64,000 bases of DNA, taken from contig JALGPY010000006.1 of assembly GCA_023055425.1 (NCBI GenBank), forward strand, positions 68,728,127 to 68,792,126, given 5' to 3'. Source of the DNA: Linanthus parryae. Lineage: Eukaryota > Streptophyta > Magnoliopsida > Ericales > Polemoniaceae. Positions 48,541 through 61,753 of this stretch are shown piece after piece. The translations under genes and the position numbers were made by a program. Every line of letters begins with the position of its first letter. The stretch's first letter is position 1. The notes below the pieces were generated by a model that saw nothing but the letters and a program-made list of their open reading frames with translations, searched no databases and was not told where the DNA came from.

Positions 48541-49943
48541 TGTAGGGTTTTGATCATGGATACGCAGTGAAAAGATAATTTTATACATTCAATACCCTCC
48601 AAGGATCACAGGAAGAGAAGCATAACGATGGTAAATGAAGAATCATGTTACACACCTCAGGGTTTCTCATGTGATGACTTGTAACACGAATTGTGTCACG
48701 TCTCTACGGTTGATCCACGCCTAGATTTGAGATATAGATCTTCCTTATCCTTTGTTCTAGCTTGGACCGGAGGAAGAGGAAGAAGAAATCACACAACACA
48801 AGGCAACAAGGAGGTTTCGACCTTCTTTGTTGGCCAACGGGTAGGGGGAGGCGCAAGGGGGTCGGGTTCGGCCCTCTTGTTGCTTTCTCTCTCTCCTTTT
48901 TTTCTCTCGCACTCAAGTTATGAACAATAGTGTCATAAGTTTGAGAAGGAAGGAAGGAGCATCTTTATATAGTCCAATAAATCCTTGTTAACTACCTAAA
49001 GACCCTATTCTAGTCATACAAGAATTTGTTTAGTTAGTCCTATTAAGTTTGCAAGGTGTTGCTAAGTGATTCTTCTAATTAATTAATAATATTAATTAAT
49101 TCCCAAATCAAGTTCAACTCTATCTAGCGTGTGACCCCATAGGTTCTATCTAGTTGGTAGCAACAAATTGCTAATATGGAGCGGTCTCTAGCAAGACATC
49201 CATTCTAGCCAACTAATAGAATAGTCATCCGAAAAACCTTGTGCAAGTAATTGTCACATTCCTTTGTCTCCATATCCGGATTGGACACGAGACATACAAG
49301 TCACACTCGTATATCCAATCCATAGTTTCCCGATCATGTGAATAGCCTTATTCGTGCAAATAACATCAATATCCTATATTGATTTATTTAAGTCTGGCCA
49401 GACATTCCATAAGCACTATCCCTCGAGTGGCCTCGGATATTTGCTCCCGTTATGTGGGAGGGACAAATTCTATCTACGTCTACTACGATTTCTAAGCTTT
49501 CTTCTTATTTTATCTGGTACACGCCTTTATACCCAGTTACGGTGTAGCGTTTGACGCTACCAAAATCACAATAATCCACAACTAGACAATCTAGTGACTT
49601 CAAGTCTAAGTATGACAATACCGTTGTAACCACGAGAAGCGCTTGTGACTTCACATAACATGTATGTAGCCTTCTCGGAGATCGGTCAATCCAGTTCGCC
49701 ATTACCCTTAATGCACACCCATGTGTTGGATCATGATATCTTCATATCAATCCAACCCCATACTAGTCTATAGATGATTGTCCTATTAATAATTATATTG
49801 GACTAGGGATATTTAAGATAAACAACACTATTGTAAATCTAAGGACTTCATTATATTAAATATCCAATAAATAATACAATAATGTTCTAGCCAAAGACAA
49901 GTTCATACTAAACTAGATTGCCTCTAGAGCATCTATTCCAACA
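48541..49943 (-). repeat. Copia-A 5' LTR
   Basis: 1403 bp, uninterrupted; reads TGTAGGG to TTCCAACA on the plus strand. It serves as reference for the split 3' LTR. TSD AAATG follows at 49944-49948. Confidence 0.93.
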
Positions 49944-49948
49944 AAATG

Positions 49949-50545
49949 GACTCCCCAACACATTGCTTCAAAAGCCATGTCAAAGTTTTATGAATTTTTC
50001 GACGCTCTTCCTACTAGAAAGAGTTATGATTTTGAACCTTTAGCAGCTTCTACTGTTCTGATATGGAGGTTAATTTTCAAAGATGCTGCTTTCAACATCC
50101 ACACTGGTACAGGTGGTATTGCTGATGTATTCATGTCTTCCAATGATGAAGTGCTCTTCAAGATGTCTAGATCTCTCTGCCATATCTGTAATATCCTTAT
50201 TTTGGAGGGTATTGCTATCAAGGAGGCTCAAATCACTGCAAGGAATTTGAATTATAGAAGAATTGGAATTTTCTCTGACTCCAAGCAGGTGATTGATACC
50301 TTACAATTTAGGAGAAAGATCGACTTTGCCATTTGGGAAATCATTGAGGATTGTAAATCTTTAGCTGCCTATTTCAATTTGTGCTATTTTTCTTTTGTTA
50401 AGAGAGATTCTAATGTTCAACTCACTAATGTGCTAGAGCTATGGTTCAACACTCAGTTTCAGTCTGAGGTTAATCCTCGTGTACAGTTCTTTGTGGTTGT
50501 GATAGCCTTCAATGGAATTTCTTTTTAATTTAAAAAAAACAAATT
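49949..50545 (+). pseudogene. LINE, 3' part: RNase H domain and A-rich tail
   Basis: Continues the LINE cut at 22368. Joined across the insertion with one TSD copy, the frame reads through DLIFDGIKWTPQHIASKAMS. An RVT_3-type RNase H domain follows (AAFNIHTGTGGIADV, EGIAIKEAQ, IFSDSKQVIDTL, FVKRDSNVQ). The usual FDGA start of the domain reads FKDAA here. An A-rich tail starts at about 50532 after the stop at 50526-50528. The region is open over 180 codons, better preserved than the RT part. Confidence 0.85.
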
Positions 50546-50865
50546 AAATAAGTTAATGATATTTATAACTCAAATGATTATATTTGTTTCTTTTTTATAA
50601 ACTTATTTTTGAAATTGGGAAGATAAAAATAAGACATACTGCAACATTTCAAAATTTGCGAAATATTTGTTTTCAACATATACCCAACTCTTCAAATAAA
50701 TGAAATAGTGCATGTAAATTAATATTTAACATACAAATGATCTCCTTAAGATTTATATGCCCTCAATGATGTAAATGGACCGTGAGAAAGTTTCCGATGA
50801 TAGTTGTTTCGCTTTCCACTTAATTCCGATAGAGACGTCTGCTTAGGCCTTGCTAAGCCGCCAAT
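50546..50865. other. AT-rich spacer between the LINE and Copia-D
   Basis: No gene seen. Confidence 0.5.
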
Positions 50866-52267
50866 TGTAGGGTTTTGATGCAGGATGAGCAGAGGAAATA
50901 CAATTAAAATTTCCTGATCAAATCTCTCCATGAATCGTAGGTTAAGCTCTCATAACGTGATAAAAGAAGTAACGTTTACCTTGTGGGTTTGTGTGATCAC
51001 AACGCAGAATCATGTCCACATCTCTACCGGTATCCACACCTTGGGGTTGCCAAATGGAATCTCCTTCACGCCTTGTTCTACCTCCGTCAAAGGAGGAATA
51101 ATAGGTTCACGCAAAATGGATCAAGAGGCCAAACCCTCCTTGGTGGACGGCGGGTAGGGGGAACGGGCTCCTCTTTGGTGCTCTCTCCTTGCTCTATTAT
51201 TTCACTCAATGACAACTTTTGTGAAATAATAGAGCTATGACTCCCCTTTTATAGTCAATAACTCCTTATTGACTACAAACTTGCCCCCATACTAATCATG
51301 TCCATACACGGATTAGTCCACTTTGCAACTTAGTTCAATTAACTTTGCATGTGGTTGCGTTTTGATCCTTGATCCATATGATTGTTAATTAGTCAAACTA
51401 ATTAACTTCCATATCCACTATAATCCTTATGGTGTGTGACCATGTATGTTCCTATTAATTAGGTAGTAACAATTACAAACATTGAGCGGTGTCTCGAAAT
51501 ACATCAATGCCATCCAATTAATCGAAATAGTCAGTGATCTGAAAAACCTTATGCCCAATGTTAACGTGCTGTATATGTCCCTTTGTCACTATATCTAGAT
51601 TGGACACGAGACATAAATGTCACACTCGTATATCCAATCCAAAGTTTCTAGATCCTGGCAGTAAGCTTATCTGTACAAATAACAACAATATCACATATTG
51701 TTTTATCTGAGTCTGGCCAGACATTCCATAAGCACTACCTCTCAAGTGGGTCGTGGATATTTGCTCCCATTATGTGGGAGGGATAAATACTCTCTACGCC
51801 ACTACCATATCTCAGCTTGCTTCCTATCATGTCTGATTATCATCTTTATGGTTACCAAGTTACGGTGTAACGTTTGATAATATCAAAACATGATATTTCT
51901 CAACTAGAGTATCTAGTGATTTCAAGTCTAAGGACTAAAACACCATTGTCACTACGAGAAGCACTTGTGACATTCATATAATGTATATGTAGTCTTATCG
52001 TGGTGGTTCAATCCAATATTCCTTTACATCTAATGCATACCCATGTGTTAGACTTGATATCTCCATATCAATCTACCCACATACTAGTCTCTATGCATAG
52101 TAACTATCATATTAATCAATATAATTGACTAGGGATACTTTAGATAAACAACAATTGTAATCTAAGGATTTGAATATATTAAATATTTCCATAAATAATA
52201 AATGAATATTCTAGCCAAAAAAATATTCATACTAAATAATATTGTCTCTAGGGCATCTACTCCAACA
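50866..52267 (-). repeat. Copia-D 3' LTR
   Basis: 1402 bp, followed by the inverted polypurine tract (TTCTCCCACTTGCA, 52268-52281). It shares with the Copia-A LTR the segment around CCAGACATTCCATAAGCACT. Confidence 0.88.
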
Positions 52268-52281
52268 TTCTCCCACTTGCA

Positions 52282-55200
52282 GTAGAGCCAATCTGGTGCA
52301 TCTTGAATGCCTATAGATCTAGTGTTTCCTTCATGCTTTCGCTGAACAAGTTGTTTTGTAAGTGGATGTGAAGATTATCATATATTGGGATCTTGCATAT
52401 CTTCACATCTCCTCGATCGACGATCTATCGAGTAAGATGGAATCTCCTGGGTATGTGTTTGGATTTCTAGTGTGACCTGGGTTCCTTGGCTTGTGCGATC
52501 GCCACAGTGTTGTCACAATACAACGCAATGGGATCCACTATGATAGGAACCACACCCAGTTCAGTGATGAATTTCTTAATCTAAACAGCTTCATTTGCTG
52601 CACCGATGCAGCAATGTACTCAACTTCACTTGTAGAATCAGTAACTGTCTCTTGCTTGGAACTCTTTCATCTCACAACTACTCCATTTAGTAAAAACACA
52701 TAATTCGACTGCGATCTGTAATCATCCTTGTCGGTTTGGAATCTCGCATCAGTGCAACCTATTACACTGAGTTCTTCCTCCCCTTCATATATCAATAATG
52801 CATCTTAGTTCTTCTCAAGTACTTAAGGATGTTCTTGATAGCAATCCAGTGAATCTTACCCGGATTGGACTTGTATCTGCTTGTCATACTCAATTATATG
52901 ACAAATCTGGTCTAGTACATAACATGTTGTACATGGTAGATCAAATAGTCGAAGCGTATAGTATTTTAATTATGCGATCCTTCTCAATATGATTGAAAGG
53001 ACATTCATCCTTCGTAAGGGTAACTTAATGTGACATGGGCAAGAATCCTTTATTTGATTCTTGCATGTTGAACCGTTTCAACACCATGTCTATATATGTA
53101 CTTTGACTTAGGCCGACCAGCTTCCTTGATCTATCCCTATAGATCTTGATATCAAGTATATATAAGCTGCATCCCCTAAGTCATTCATTGAGAAAGACTT
53201 CCCTAGCCAATATTTAACAGATTGAAAGGTAGGGACATCGTTTCCAATGAGTAGTATGTAATCCACATAAAAGACCATAAATAAGCTCCCATTAACCTTC
53301 TTGTAGAGACAGGGTTCATCTTCGTTTTTGATAAAGCCAAACTCTTTGACTGCATCATAAAAACGTAGATTCAAACTCCTAGAAGCTTTCTTCAATCCAT
53401 AAATGGATCGTTGCAACTTACACACTTTGTTTGCATGCTCTGGATCCTCAAAACCATCTAGTTGTGTCATGTACACATCCTCAAGGAGGTTACCATACAG
53501 AAACGCTGGTTTGACATCCATCTGCCAAATCTCATAGTCGTGACAAGCTGCAATAGCAAGCAAGATATGAATGGATTTGGTCATCGCGACTGGGGAAAAG
53601 GTTTCATCATAGTCTATACAATGAATTTTTTTGAATCCTTTTGCCATCAATCGGCCCGTATAGGTAATCACATTGCCATCCATGTCAGTAATCTTCTTGA
53701 AGACCCACTTTCACCCTATGGGGCGAGCCCTTCGGGTGGTTTCCATACTTTTTTGGTATACATGGATTCGATTTCGGATCTCATGGCCTCAAGCTACTTA
53801 TGAGATTCTGGCCCCTTTACGGCCTCTCAATAGGTTCTAGGCTCATCATCCATGAGCAATACGTCACCGGGCTCAGTCACGAGAATTCCATACCTCTCTA
53901 GCTCCTGACGTATCCTAATCGACTTACGAAGTTCTTGTGTTACTTGAGCAGGTTGCTACACAACACCTTGCGGTTCCTGCTCATGTTCCATTGTTGGATC
54001 AGTGGTTTGTGGCTCTAGAACCTCTTTAAGTTCTATAGTCCTCCCACTAGATTCTTTAGAGACAAACTCTCTTTCTAGAAACACACCGGTCCGAGCAACA
54101 AAACACTTTACATAGACCTCACAACCCTAAATCTTCATAAACAACAATATGGGAAGCCTTCCCGTCCATATCTCATACGGTGTCTTCATGACTGATTTTG
54201 GTGGAACACGGTTAAGGGTAAAAGCTACAGTTAATATAGCATGGCCCCAAAATGATATTGGAAGATTGTCTGAGAATTCATAGATCGAACCATGTCCAAC
54301 AGTATTCGATTCATCATCTCAGAAATACCATTCCATTATGGTGTTCCAGGTGGTGTGAGTTGGGACAATATCTCACACTCTCTACGATAGTCGTCAAACT
54401 CTTGGCTTAAGTATTCTCCTCCATGATCCGATCTCAGAGTCTTAATACTCTTGCCAAGTTGCTTCTCTACTTCAATTGAATTACTTGAAGTTTTCAGAGA
54501 ATTCAGATTTGTTCTTATTAAGATACACAAATCCATATCTACTGAAAGCATCTGTAAATGTAATAAAGAAAAGATAACCACCTCTGGCAGGCGTGGAAAA
54601 TGGTCCATACACATCAGTATGTATGCCAATAGCTCACTAGTCCTCTCACATTTCTTATTGAAAGTGGAATTAGTCATTTTCCCAATAAAAAAAGATTCAC
54701 ATGTCTCATATGATTCATAATCAAATGAGTCTAGAAGTCCATCCTTGTAGAGTCTAGAAATTCGTTCCTTGTTTATATGGACTAAACGACAATGCCATAG
54801 ATAAGTAGAATTTAAATCATTAGTTTTAATCCTCTTGGTATTTATGTTAGAGACGAAATTATCTAGATCAAGGATATATAATCCATTAGAAAAAAGAGCG
54901 TTACAATAATGCATACTATCAAAATAAATGGAGCAACATTTTTCCTTTATTGTGACAGAAAAACCTTTTTTGTCCAAACAAGAAATAGAAATAATGTTCT
55001 TACTCATAGCAGGCGCATAATAACAATTGTCTATATCTAGAATAAGTCCCGAGGGTAAAGTTAACTCATAAACGCCTACGAATAATGCATCAACTCATGC
55101 TCCATTCCCTACGCGCAAGTCTATGTCCCCTTTATCCAGTCGTCTGCTTCTCTTTAGATCCTGCACATTTCGACAAATTTGAGATCCACATCCAGTATCC

Positions 55201-56091
55201 AATACCCAAGATGAAGAGATATACATATTGACATCTATAAAAATAATACCTGGTGGTGGTGGAATGAATATTCCAAGCCTTCTATATTCCAGATATTTTG
55301 CGCAGTTCCTCTTCCAGTGGCATGTCTGACTACAATAATGACATGCGCAATCGAGACGCCACCAGCAGGCTTTAAGGCAACTTCCTTGGGTTTTGCAGCT
55401 GTCTTGCTCTTACCTTTGGAGGTAGAATCAACTCGCTTGCTCTTCCCTTTATTGACCATCATTATGGCCTTGCCTTTGCCTTTATTAATGCTCTGTTCAG
55501 CGGGCCTCGACATATTGAGCAAGTCTTGCAGAGTTTTGTTGATTTCATTCATATTGTAGTTTATGATGAACTGACTATAACTGTTAGACAACGATTGCAG
55601 GATGAGATCAGTAACTAACTCTTGGCCGAAGGGGAAGCCTAACCTCTCGAGATTCTCCATGTATCTGATCGTACGGAGTACATTAGGCCCGACTGGGTTC
55701 TCCTCTGGAAGACTGCACTTGAACACTGTTTTAAATACTTCATACCGCTCATGCCTTGCTTGCTCTTGGAAGAGTTGTTTAAAATGTATGATCATATCAT
55801 ACGCCTCCATGTTATCATGTTGCTTCTGAAGCTCAAAGTTCGTGGTGCAAAGCATAAGGCAAGTCACAAAGTATAGTCATCTACAATATTCAGATGTGCC
55901 TTCCTTGCAGCAAGAGTAGCATCATCATCTGGTGCCTCTGAAAGAGGTTCCTCTAAAATGTACAACTTCTTTTCTTGCTTGAGAATAATTCTCAAGTTTC
56001 TGTACCAGTCTAGAAAATTAATTACAGACAGTTTTTCCTTCTTAAGGACATAACGCAACGATGGAGTCGATGTTTGATAATTGTTTGCCAT
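52282..56091 (-). pseudogene. Copia-D gag-pol, heavily mutated
   Basis: Minus strand from 56091: gag starts MANNYQTSTPSLRYVLK and breaks near 55866; the rest of gag runs to about 55380; the protease DTG region is near 55190; integrase spans 55007-54336; RT 53683-53108 (FYVDYILLIG replaces YVDD, with D to Y); RNase H remnants 52720-52290. Near 54100 about 115 bp present in Copia-A (34160-34275) are missing. Many stops. Confidence 0.87.
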
Positions 56092-57620
56092 TGGATTCAA
56101 ATGAGAAATATGCATTTTAGTATTTGTGAACAATTAACTACATTTAACAATGGATAGATTATTAAATATAGGCCCCACTATTTTTCTCGGATTAATAGAC
56201 CTCACCATTAATGGGGAAAATATCATATATTTCCAGTGGGCCAAGACCCATATTTCACCTCCTTTTGAGCTTGCTTTGGCAAGTCACCCAAAAGTTATTT
56301 ATTTAGGTAAGAACACCTTCCAATTGCATCATATTCAACTCTTCGTTCAATTGGGCAAATAATTCATTATTTATCTATCTCATAGATAATCCCAATTGCC
56401 TTGCCTCTAAGATTTCAACCCTATTGAAGTAGCTTTTTTGCGTTTAACCTCTTACTTAAACAATCGTACATTACTAGTTTGTGCAGTCGCGCCATATCAT
56501 GATGAACCGAGTTACCCTGCTTTGGCATGCGCGAATTATGTACATTATGATTGTGCAGAGTGCTAAGCACGAGAAGGAAAAAACAAAATATTTATCGTTG
56601 AGGGAATTCCTTGTCTATTTTAATTTGTTGATCATATCAACTGATCTACTTATTTGGATCGGGCAATCCCAAATAAAAGATCCAACTGTTTAATCATTAT
56701 CTAGTTACGTTTTGCATGCATCTACCATACATCCAAAATAAATAAAAATACAATAAATAATAAAAACGTGGAATGGATGTGGCCCCTACAACTAAGATAT
56801 TTCCAAGCCAATGAGAATATCTATTACGCCTAAAGTGACAAGCTCATCTCCATGTGCCTCCACCTTCATTCCATGCATCCTAGCTTGCGGGCTTTCAGTA
56901 TCTTGGGGTTTCTTTGGTCTTTGATCTTCTTCTCCATGCCTTGGCTATATCCTATCTATCTAATTCTAGCTAGCATCTACAAAATAAATATAAATACCTC
57001 ACAGGCGAGGGGAAAAACGACACACGGGCCGTAAAATAATTACATTAATTACATAAAAAACCAAAACAATTCAAAAAAGTAAACATCCACAAACTAGGCC
57101 ACATTCAACCACAATGCGATAAACACATAAGTAGTTAAAATCCAATTTTATCGCGCTTGGTCAATCTAAGTTAAATTGGGATTTCTAGGGTCAAAACGGT
57201 CAAACGGTCATGCCAATCCAATTGGTCGAACCGAACTGACCCACCAACCCGGTCCAGCCCAGTCGGACTGGTCGACTGGCTGAAGCGGCGTGGAATGTTG
57301 GCTTCGGTCCGCGCGCTAAGGGATGGGATGGGTCACCATGGCCGAACCCCTTAGGGCAGGTTTCCAAAACTTTTCCTTCCCTTGTGGCAGATCCCCAATT
57401 GTGGGACAAAACACATTTTCTTCCCCAATTGTGACCAAACCTTAGTTTTTCAAATCACCAAAACATACATCATTACTTGATATGTAAAATTGGATTATTT
57501 TCTATTGAATCGCATTCAAATCGTATATTATACGAATATCATCTTTTTTCGAAATTTAACAGTACGGTGGAAACTGATAAAGCGGTAAACACATAAATCA
57601 CATTATGCGCTATGACCCGT
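56092..57620 (-). other. Copia-D untranslated leader
   Basis: Non-coding, similar in layout to the leaders of Copia-A and Copia-B; contains the inverse of the GGTCATAGC region near the primer site and a moderately GC-rich stretch at 57200-57330. Confidence 0.6.
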
Positions 57621-57633
57621 GGCTCTAATACCA
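57621..57633 (-). other. Copia-D primer-binding site, one mismatch
   Basis: Inverse of TGGTATTAGAGCC; one C-to-T change against the consensus. Confidence 0.85.
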
Positions 57634-57634
57634 C

Positions 57635-58882
57635 TGTAGGGTTTTAGTGCAGGATGTGCAGCGGAAATACAATTAAAATTTCATGATTATATCCCTCCAT
57701 GAATTGAAGGTTAAGCTCTCATAACGTGATAAATGAAGTAACGTTTATCTTGTGGGTTTGTGTGATCATAACTTCACGTCTCTACTGGTATCCACACCTT
57801 GTGATTGCCAACTGGAATCTCCTTCACGCCTTGTGCCAACTGGAATCTCCTTCACGCCTTGTGCAAGCTCACACCTTGTACAAGCTCCGCTCAATGTTTG
57901 CAATTGTTACCAACTTAATAGTCAATAAATCCTTATTAACTACAAACTTGCCCCAATACGAATCCTGTCTATACACGAATTAGTCCACTTTGCAACTTAA
58001 GTCCAACTAACTTTGCACGTGGTTGCGTTTTGATCCTTTATCGATATGATTGTTAATTAGTCCAACTAACTATCGTCCTTATCCAGTTAAATCCATCTGG
58101 TGTGTGACCCCGTAGGTTCCTGTTAAGTTGGTAGTAACAATTACAAAACATTGAGCGGTGTCTAGCAACACATCAATGCCACCCAACTAATAGAAATAGT
58201 CAGTGATCTAAAAAACATTGTGCCTAATGTTACCGTGTTGTATATGTGCCTTTGTCACTATATCCGGATTGGACACGAGACATAAATGTCACACTCGTAT
58301 ATCTAATCCATAGTTTCTCGATCCTGGGAATAGGATTATCTGTACTGATAACAACAATATCACATATTATTTTATCTTAGTCTGGCCAGGCATTCCATAA
58401 GCACTACCCCTCGAGTGACCCGTGGATATTTTCTCCCATTATGTAGGAGGGACAAATCCTCTCTACGTCACTACCAGCTCTCAGCTTGCTTCCTATCTTG
58501 TCCAATTATCATCTTTATAGTTCTCCAGTTACGGTGTAACGTTTTATAATATCAAAACATGATATTTCACAACTTGAGTATCTAGTGACTTCAAGTCTAA
58601 GACTACAACACCATTTTCGCGACGAGAAGCACTTGTGACGTTCACATATTCATATGCAGTCTTCTCGTGGTGGCTCAATCTCGTATTCCATTACTCCAAA
58701 TACATATCCATGTGTTAGACTTTATATCTCCATATCAATCTACCCACACACTAGTCTCCACGCGTAGTGACTGTCCTATTTAGCAATATACTTGACTAGG
58801 GATATTTAAGATAAAAAACAATTCTAATCGAAGGACTTCATTATATTATATATCTCCATAAATAATAAATGAATATTCTAGC
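57635..58882 (-). repeat. Copia-D 5' LTR, main part
   Basis: Begins TGTAGGGTTTTAG and is cut at 58882 by the solo LTR; the last part is 60120-60173. It contains a 28-bp tandem duplication (about 57806-57861, GCCAACTGGAATCTCC twice). It is also shorter than the other LTR near the GC-rich R region. Confidence 0.85.
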
Positions 58883-60114
58883 TGTAAGTTCAGAATGTTT
58901 CAAAGGCTTGAAACAACAACTCTCTTTCAAGACCTTGAAACAACTTTCAAAGGTTTGAAAATATACTGCTGTATATTGGCATGAACTTAGGGGGAGCTTT
59001 TCATTCTAATATGACTCCTGATTTCCTATGCTTGATTATATCTTATTTGATGCTGAAAGACAAACCATTATGCTACTCTAAACTGCTGCTAATCTCTATG
59101 TTTGACTCAGATTTTGCAGGGTTAATTAGTTACCTATTTTGCAGGAAATATTTCCTAATCTGTGTGTCTGCAGGAAAAGACATAGGGTTGTGAAATTGAT
59201 TATGTGGTTGTACAATCTTTCCTGGACTTCCCTAAAACTCTTAAATCAAATATGAAGACATTATATTTGAAGATACTAAGCAACTATCCGTTGGGAAGAG
59301 CTATTAGAGAAGACAATATTTGCTGCTTGATTTTAGGAAAATCTGTTCTAGAAGATCCTACAAATCTGCAATTCAAATGAGCAGCATAAAAAGGTGGAAT
59401 TGTCGAGAGTAGTCGAAGGATAACAATTACAGAGACACAAAAACACTCTCAAGTATTGACAAGCAACACATAAGGATATTCATTTCACTCAATCCAATCA
59501 TCAGAAGATCACTGCATACTCAATTTCTTCATCAGTTCACGATGTTCTTCTTTCTGTACTTAATTTGTATATCATGTTGATAATACTTATTTTACTGTAT
59601 TCTCGTGAGTTGTTCAAAGTGAAAAACAGAGAGTTCTTGTTGAATCATTTAGCTAGAGCAGGTACTAGATAGGTTAGTGAGAACCACAAGCTGTAATAGA
59701 GTAAAGGAATTCGCTGTGTTTGAGATCTAGGGCTTAGCTTTTGATTAATAAGAATTAAGTTAAAAATCATGCATGATTAAGTCTATGAGGTAGAGACGTA
59801 GGTCCAAGTGGACTGAACTCTATAAATCCCTGTGTCTCTAGCATTTTACTTTCTATTATGTACTTATCTTATTTACTACTCAAAACAGGTTTTCAGTTCA
59901 AGGACTTAAAACTCATTTCAAGGCCTTGAAAATTATCAGTATACTCTCTACGCTCTGTTTTGATTCCCATGACTTGAAACTCATTTGAGGCCTTGAAATA
60001 CTTTCTGCTTCCAACAAATTTCTTTAAAACCACTCATTTGGAAAAAGTTGTCTTACTTTATTCAACCCCCCCTCTAGAGTATCGATCATGTACTGCCTAC
60101 ATTAATGTCTTTCA
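58883..60114 (+). mobile_element. Solo Sirevirus-like LTR
   Basis: 1232 bp, TGTAAGTTCAG to TCTTTCA, flanked by perfect TSD CTAGC (58878-58882 and 60115-60119), with no internal region. This is what LTR-LTR recombination leaves. It starts like the LTR at 61754 and holds the same palindromes (for example TTTCAAGACCTTGAAA, about 58925) and the C-rich ATTCAACCCCCC near its end. Confidence 0.92.
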
Positions 60115-60119
60115 CTAGC

Positions 60120-60173
60120 CAAAACAATGTTCATACCAAAAATATGATTGCCTCTAGGGCATCTACTCCAACA
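60120..60173 (-). repeat. Copia-D 5' LTR, last piece
   Basis: AAAACAATGTTCAT to CTCCAACA; matches 52213-52267 of the other LTR. Confidence 0.85.
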
Positions 60174-60600
60174 CCATATATGGTGTAGTCTGTGAAATGA
60201 ACTCCAAGCTCCCAAAAAAACAACACATATTGAAAGAAAATGAGGGGAAGAGAGATTTGGAAATATTGAGTGAAAATATTAGGGACTAATGACTTCCTTT
60301 TATAGTAGTGAAGGTACCTATTCGAAAAGACATAAACTGTATAGTCACAACTACTTAGAAATGATCGAGATTCACGTCCGAAAATGTATGAACTGAATAT
60401 TCACAACTATTAAAATTTCAGTGCATCTAGCATTTAATTTAAATTAAAAATTAATTTAAATAGGTACAAATTTTCATATATATATATATATATATTAACT
60501 TTTAAGTGTAGTTCAAGAGCATGATTTTATTGTAACATTTCCATCTTAAAAGCGTAAAAATAATGTTAAAACACAAAAACACTCTCACACCTCCAGAGAG

Positions 60601-60640
<40 letters not shown>

Positions 60641-60923
60641 TTGGGTTTAGGGTTCCATGCTTCACATTTTATTTTCTTGCATTTCACCTTTTGTCTGTTA
60701 AGCTAAAATTATTTACAACAATTATTTTGTATCTTTCTAATGAAAAACTAACATAATGAGAGTTTAATAATTTTTTCATTGATTAGAAACTGGTCATTGT
60801 ACAAGATTAAGTACTAGCTAGATGGCTAATAACACAAGTACCAAGGTATTGAAGAAATGACCTTTGAATCTGCAGAAGCTATACAAATGATTCCCCTAAG
60901 TCGAAATTACTCACGTTCTTTCT
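60174..60923. other. Spacer with AT and GT microsatellites
   Basis: (AT)n at about 60476-60495 and a perfect (GT)18 at 60603-60638. No gene is seen; the minus-strand frame at 60502-60687 only translates the GT run. Confidence 0.75.
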
Positions 60924-61753
60924 GTAACACCTTGAAAATTTCTAGAGATTAATGTGAAGTAATTTAAATTTAAAGGACACAAGTGTAATTAAAATTTACT
61001 AGTTTTTCTAATTGATTAAAGACATGATAGTGACTCTATATTTGAAAAGATGAAGGTTTTATAACTTGGTAATGGTGGGGTTCAAATGAAATTTTAAGAA
61101 ATTTTGGGAATCAAGTGAGTTTCAGGTTGAACTCTAGTCAATCTGGTAACTTCAAAAATTTGTGGGGTAACTAGGAGATATCTCAAAGTAATGGGGCCTA
61201 GGTGAATTTCTCAAAAACTTGGATTTATAGCTATTCACATAATTTACCCTCAACTTAGGAAGTTCCATTTAGCTCCCCAAGTATGAATCTACCTTGCATT
61301 CACATTACAAGCTCTAGACACCTCACCCCATGAGTTGTCACAACCTCATTACACTCCTGGTGACTCATCTTAGCTCACCACTCTATAAATACAATTTCAT
61401 TTCTATTTTCTTCTTCATCTTCAACATTCAACAAAGCACCCCCTACAAATTCTCAAACATCATTTAAACATAGTTATTTTCCAGAACTGCAACTACCGAA
61501 TAATCTCTAAGTAATGGAGAACACAAAAATTCATCAATTGATCAAATAATGATTCGGGAAAATGGGTCATTGCACAGTCGAAGAATCCATTTTTTCACCT
61601 ATAACAACGGGAATTGGAAACCGTCGAAATTCGTTGTAGCTGCGAGAAACCACCATGGTCCCCGGACTTGGTAAATTCTTAACCCATGCTTCTTTCTTGC
61701 TACCAATATCATGCTAATGATCCGGGAATCATCATGAACACTTATGTAATATA
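60924..61753 (+). mobile_element. Possible Gypsy-type LTR fragment, cut by Sire-F
   Basis: It starts TGTAACACCTTGAAAA, similar to the TGTAACACC starts of many plant Gypsy LTRs, has a TATA box CTATAAATA (about 61382-61390) and a pyrimidine-rich leader after it. It stops at 61753 where Sire-F begins; the other half would lie beyond the window. No coding region supports it, so this is tentative. Confidence 0.35.

Larger units (their letters stand above)
22369..49943 (-). mobile_element. Copia-A: minus-strand Copia LTR retrotransposon with two later insertions
   Basis: Ends are TGTAGGG at 22369 and CCAACA at 49943, with 5-bp TSD AAATG. In its own orientation: 5' LTR 49943-48541, primer-binding site 48539-48527, leader, gag, pol, polypurine tract 32327-32314, 3' LTR 32313-22369. 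The 3' LTR is split by Copia-B and gag is split by Sire-C. In the first 235 bp the two LTRs differ at about 18 positions by hand count (7-8%), making it clearly older than its inserts. Its coding region is frameshifted in several places. Confidence 0.92.
50866..60173 (-). mobile_element. Copia-D: old, decayed minus-strand Copia element
   Basis: TGTAGGGTTTTG at 50866 and CTCCAACA at 60173. LTRs: 50866-52267 (3') and 57635-60173 (5', containing a solo LTR). The flanking pentamers are CCAAT (50861-50865) and CCATA (60174-60178), so the TSD is not exact, in keeping with age. Related to Copia-A and Copia-B but clearly diverged. Confidence 0.88.

Noticed and set aside
50861..60178. Exact target duplication for Copia-D
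   Set aside because: The flanks read CCAAT and CCATA; they are similar but not identical, so I do not claim one.
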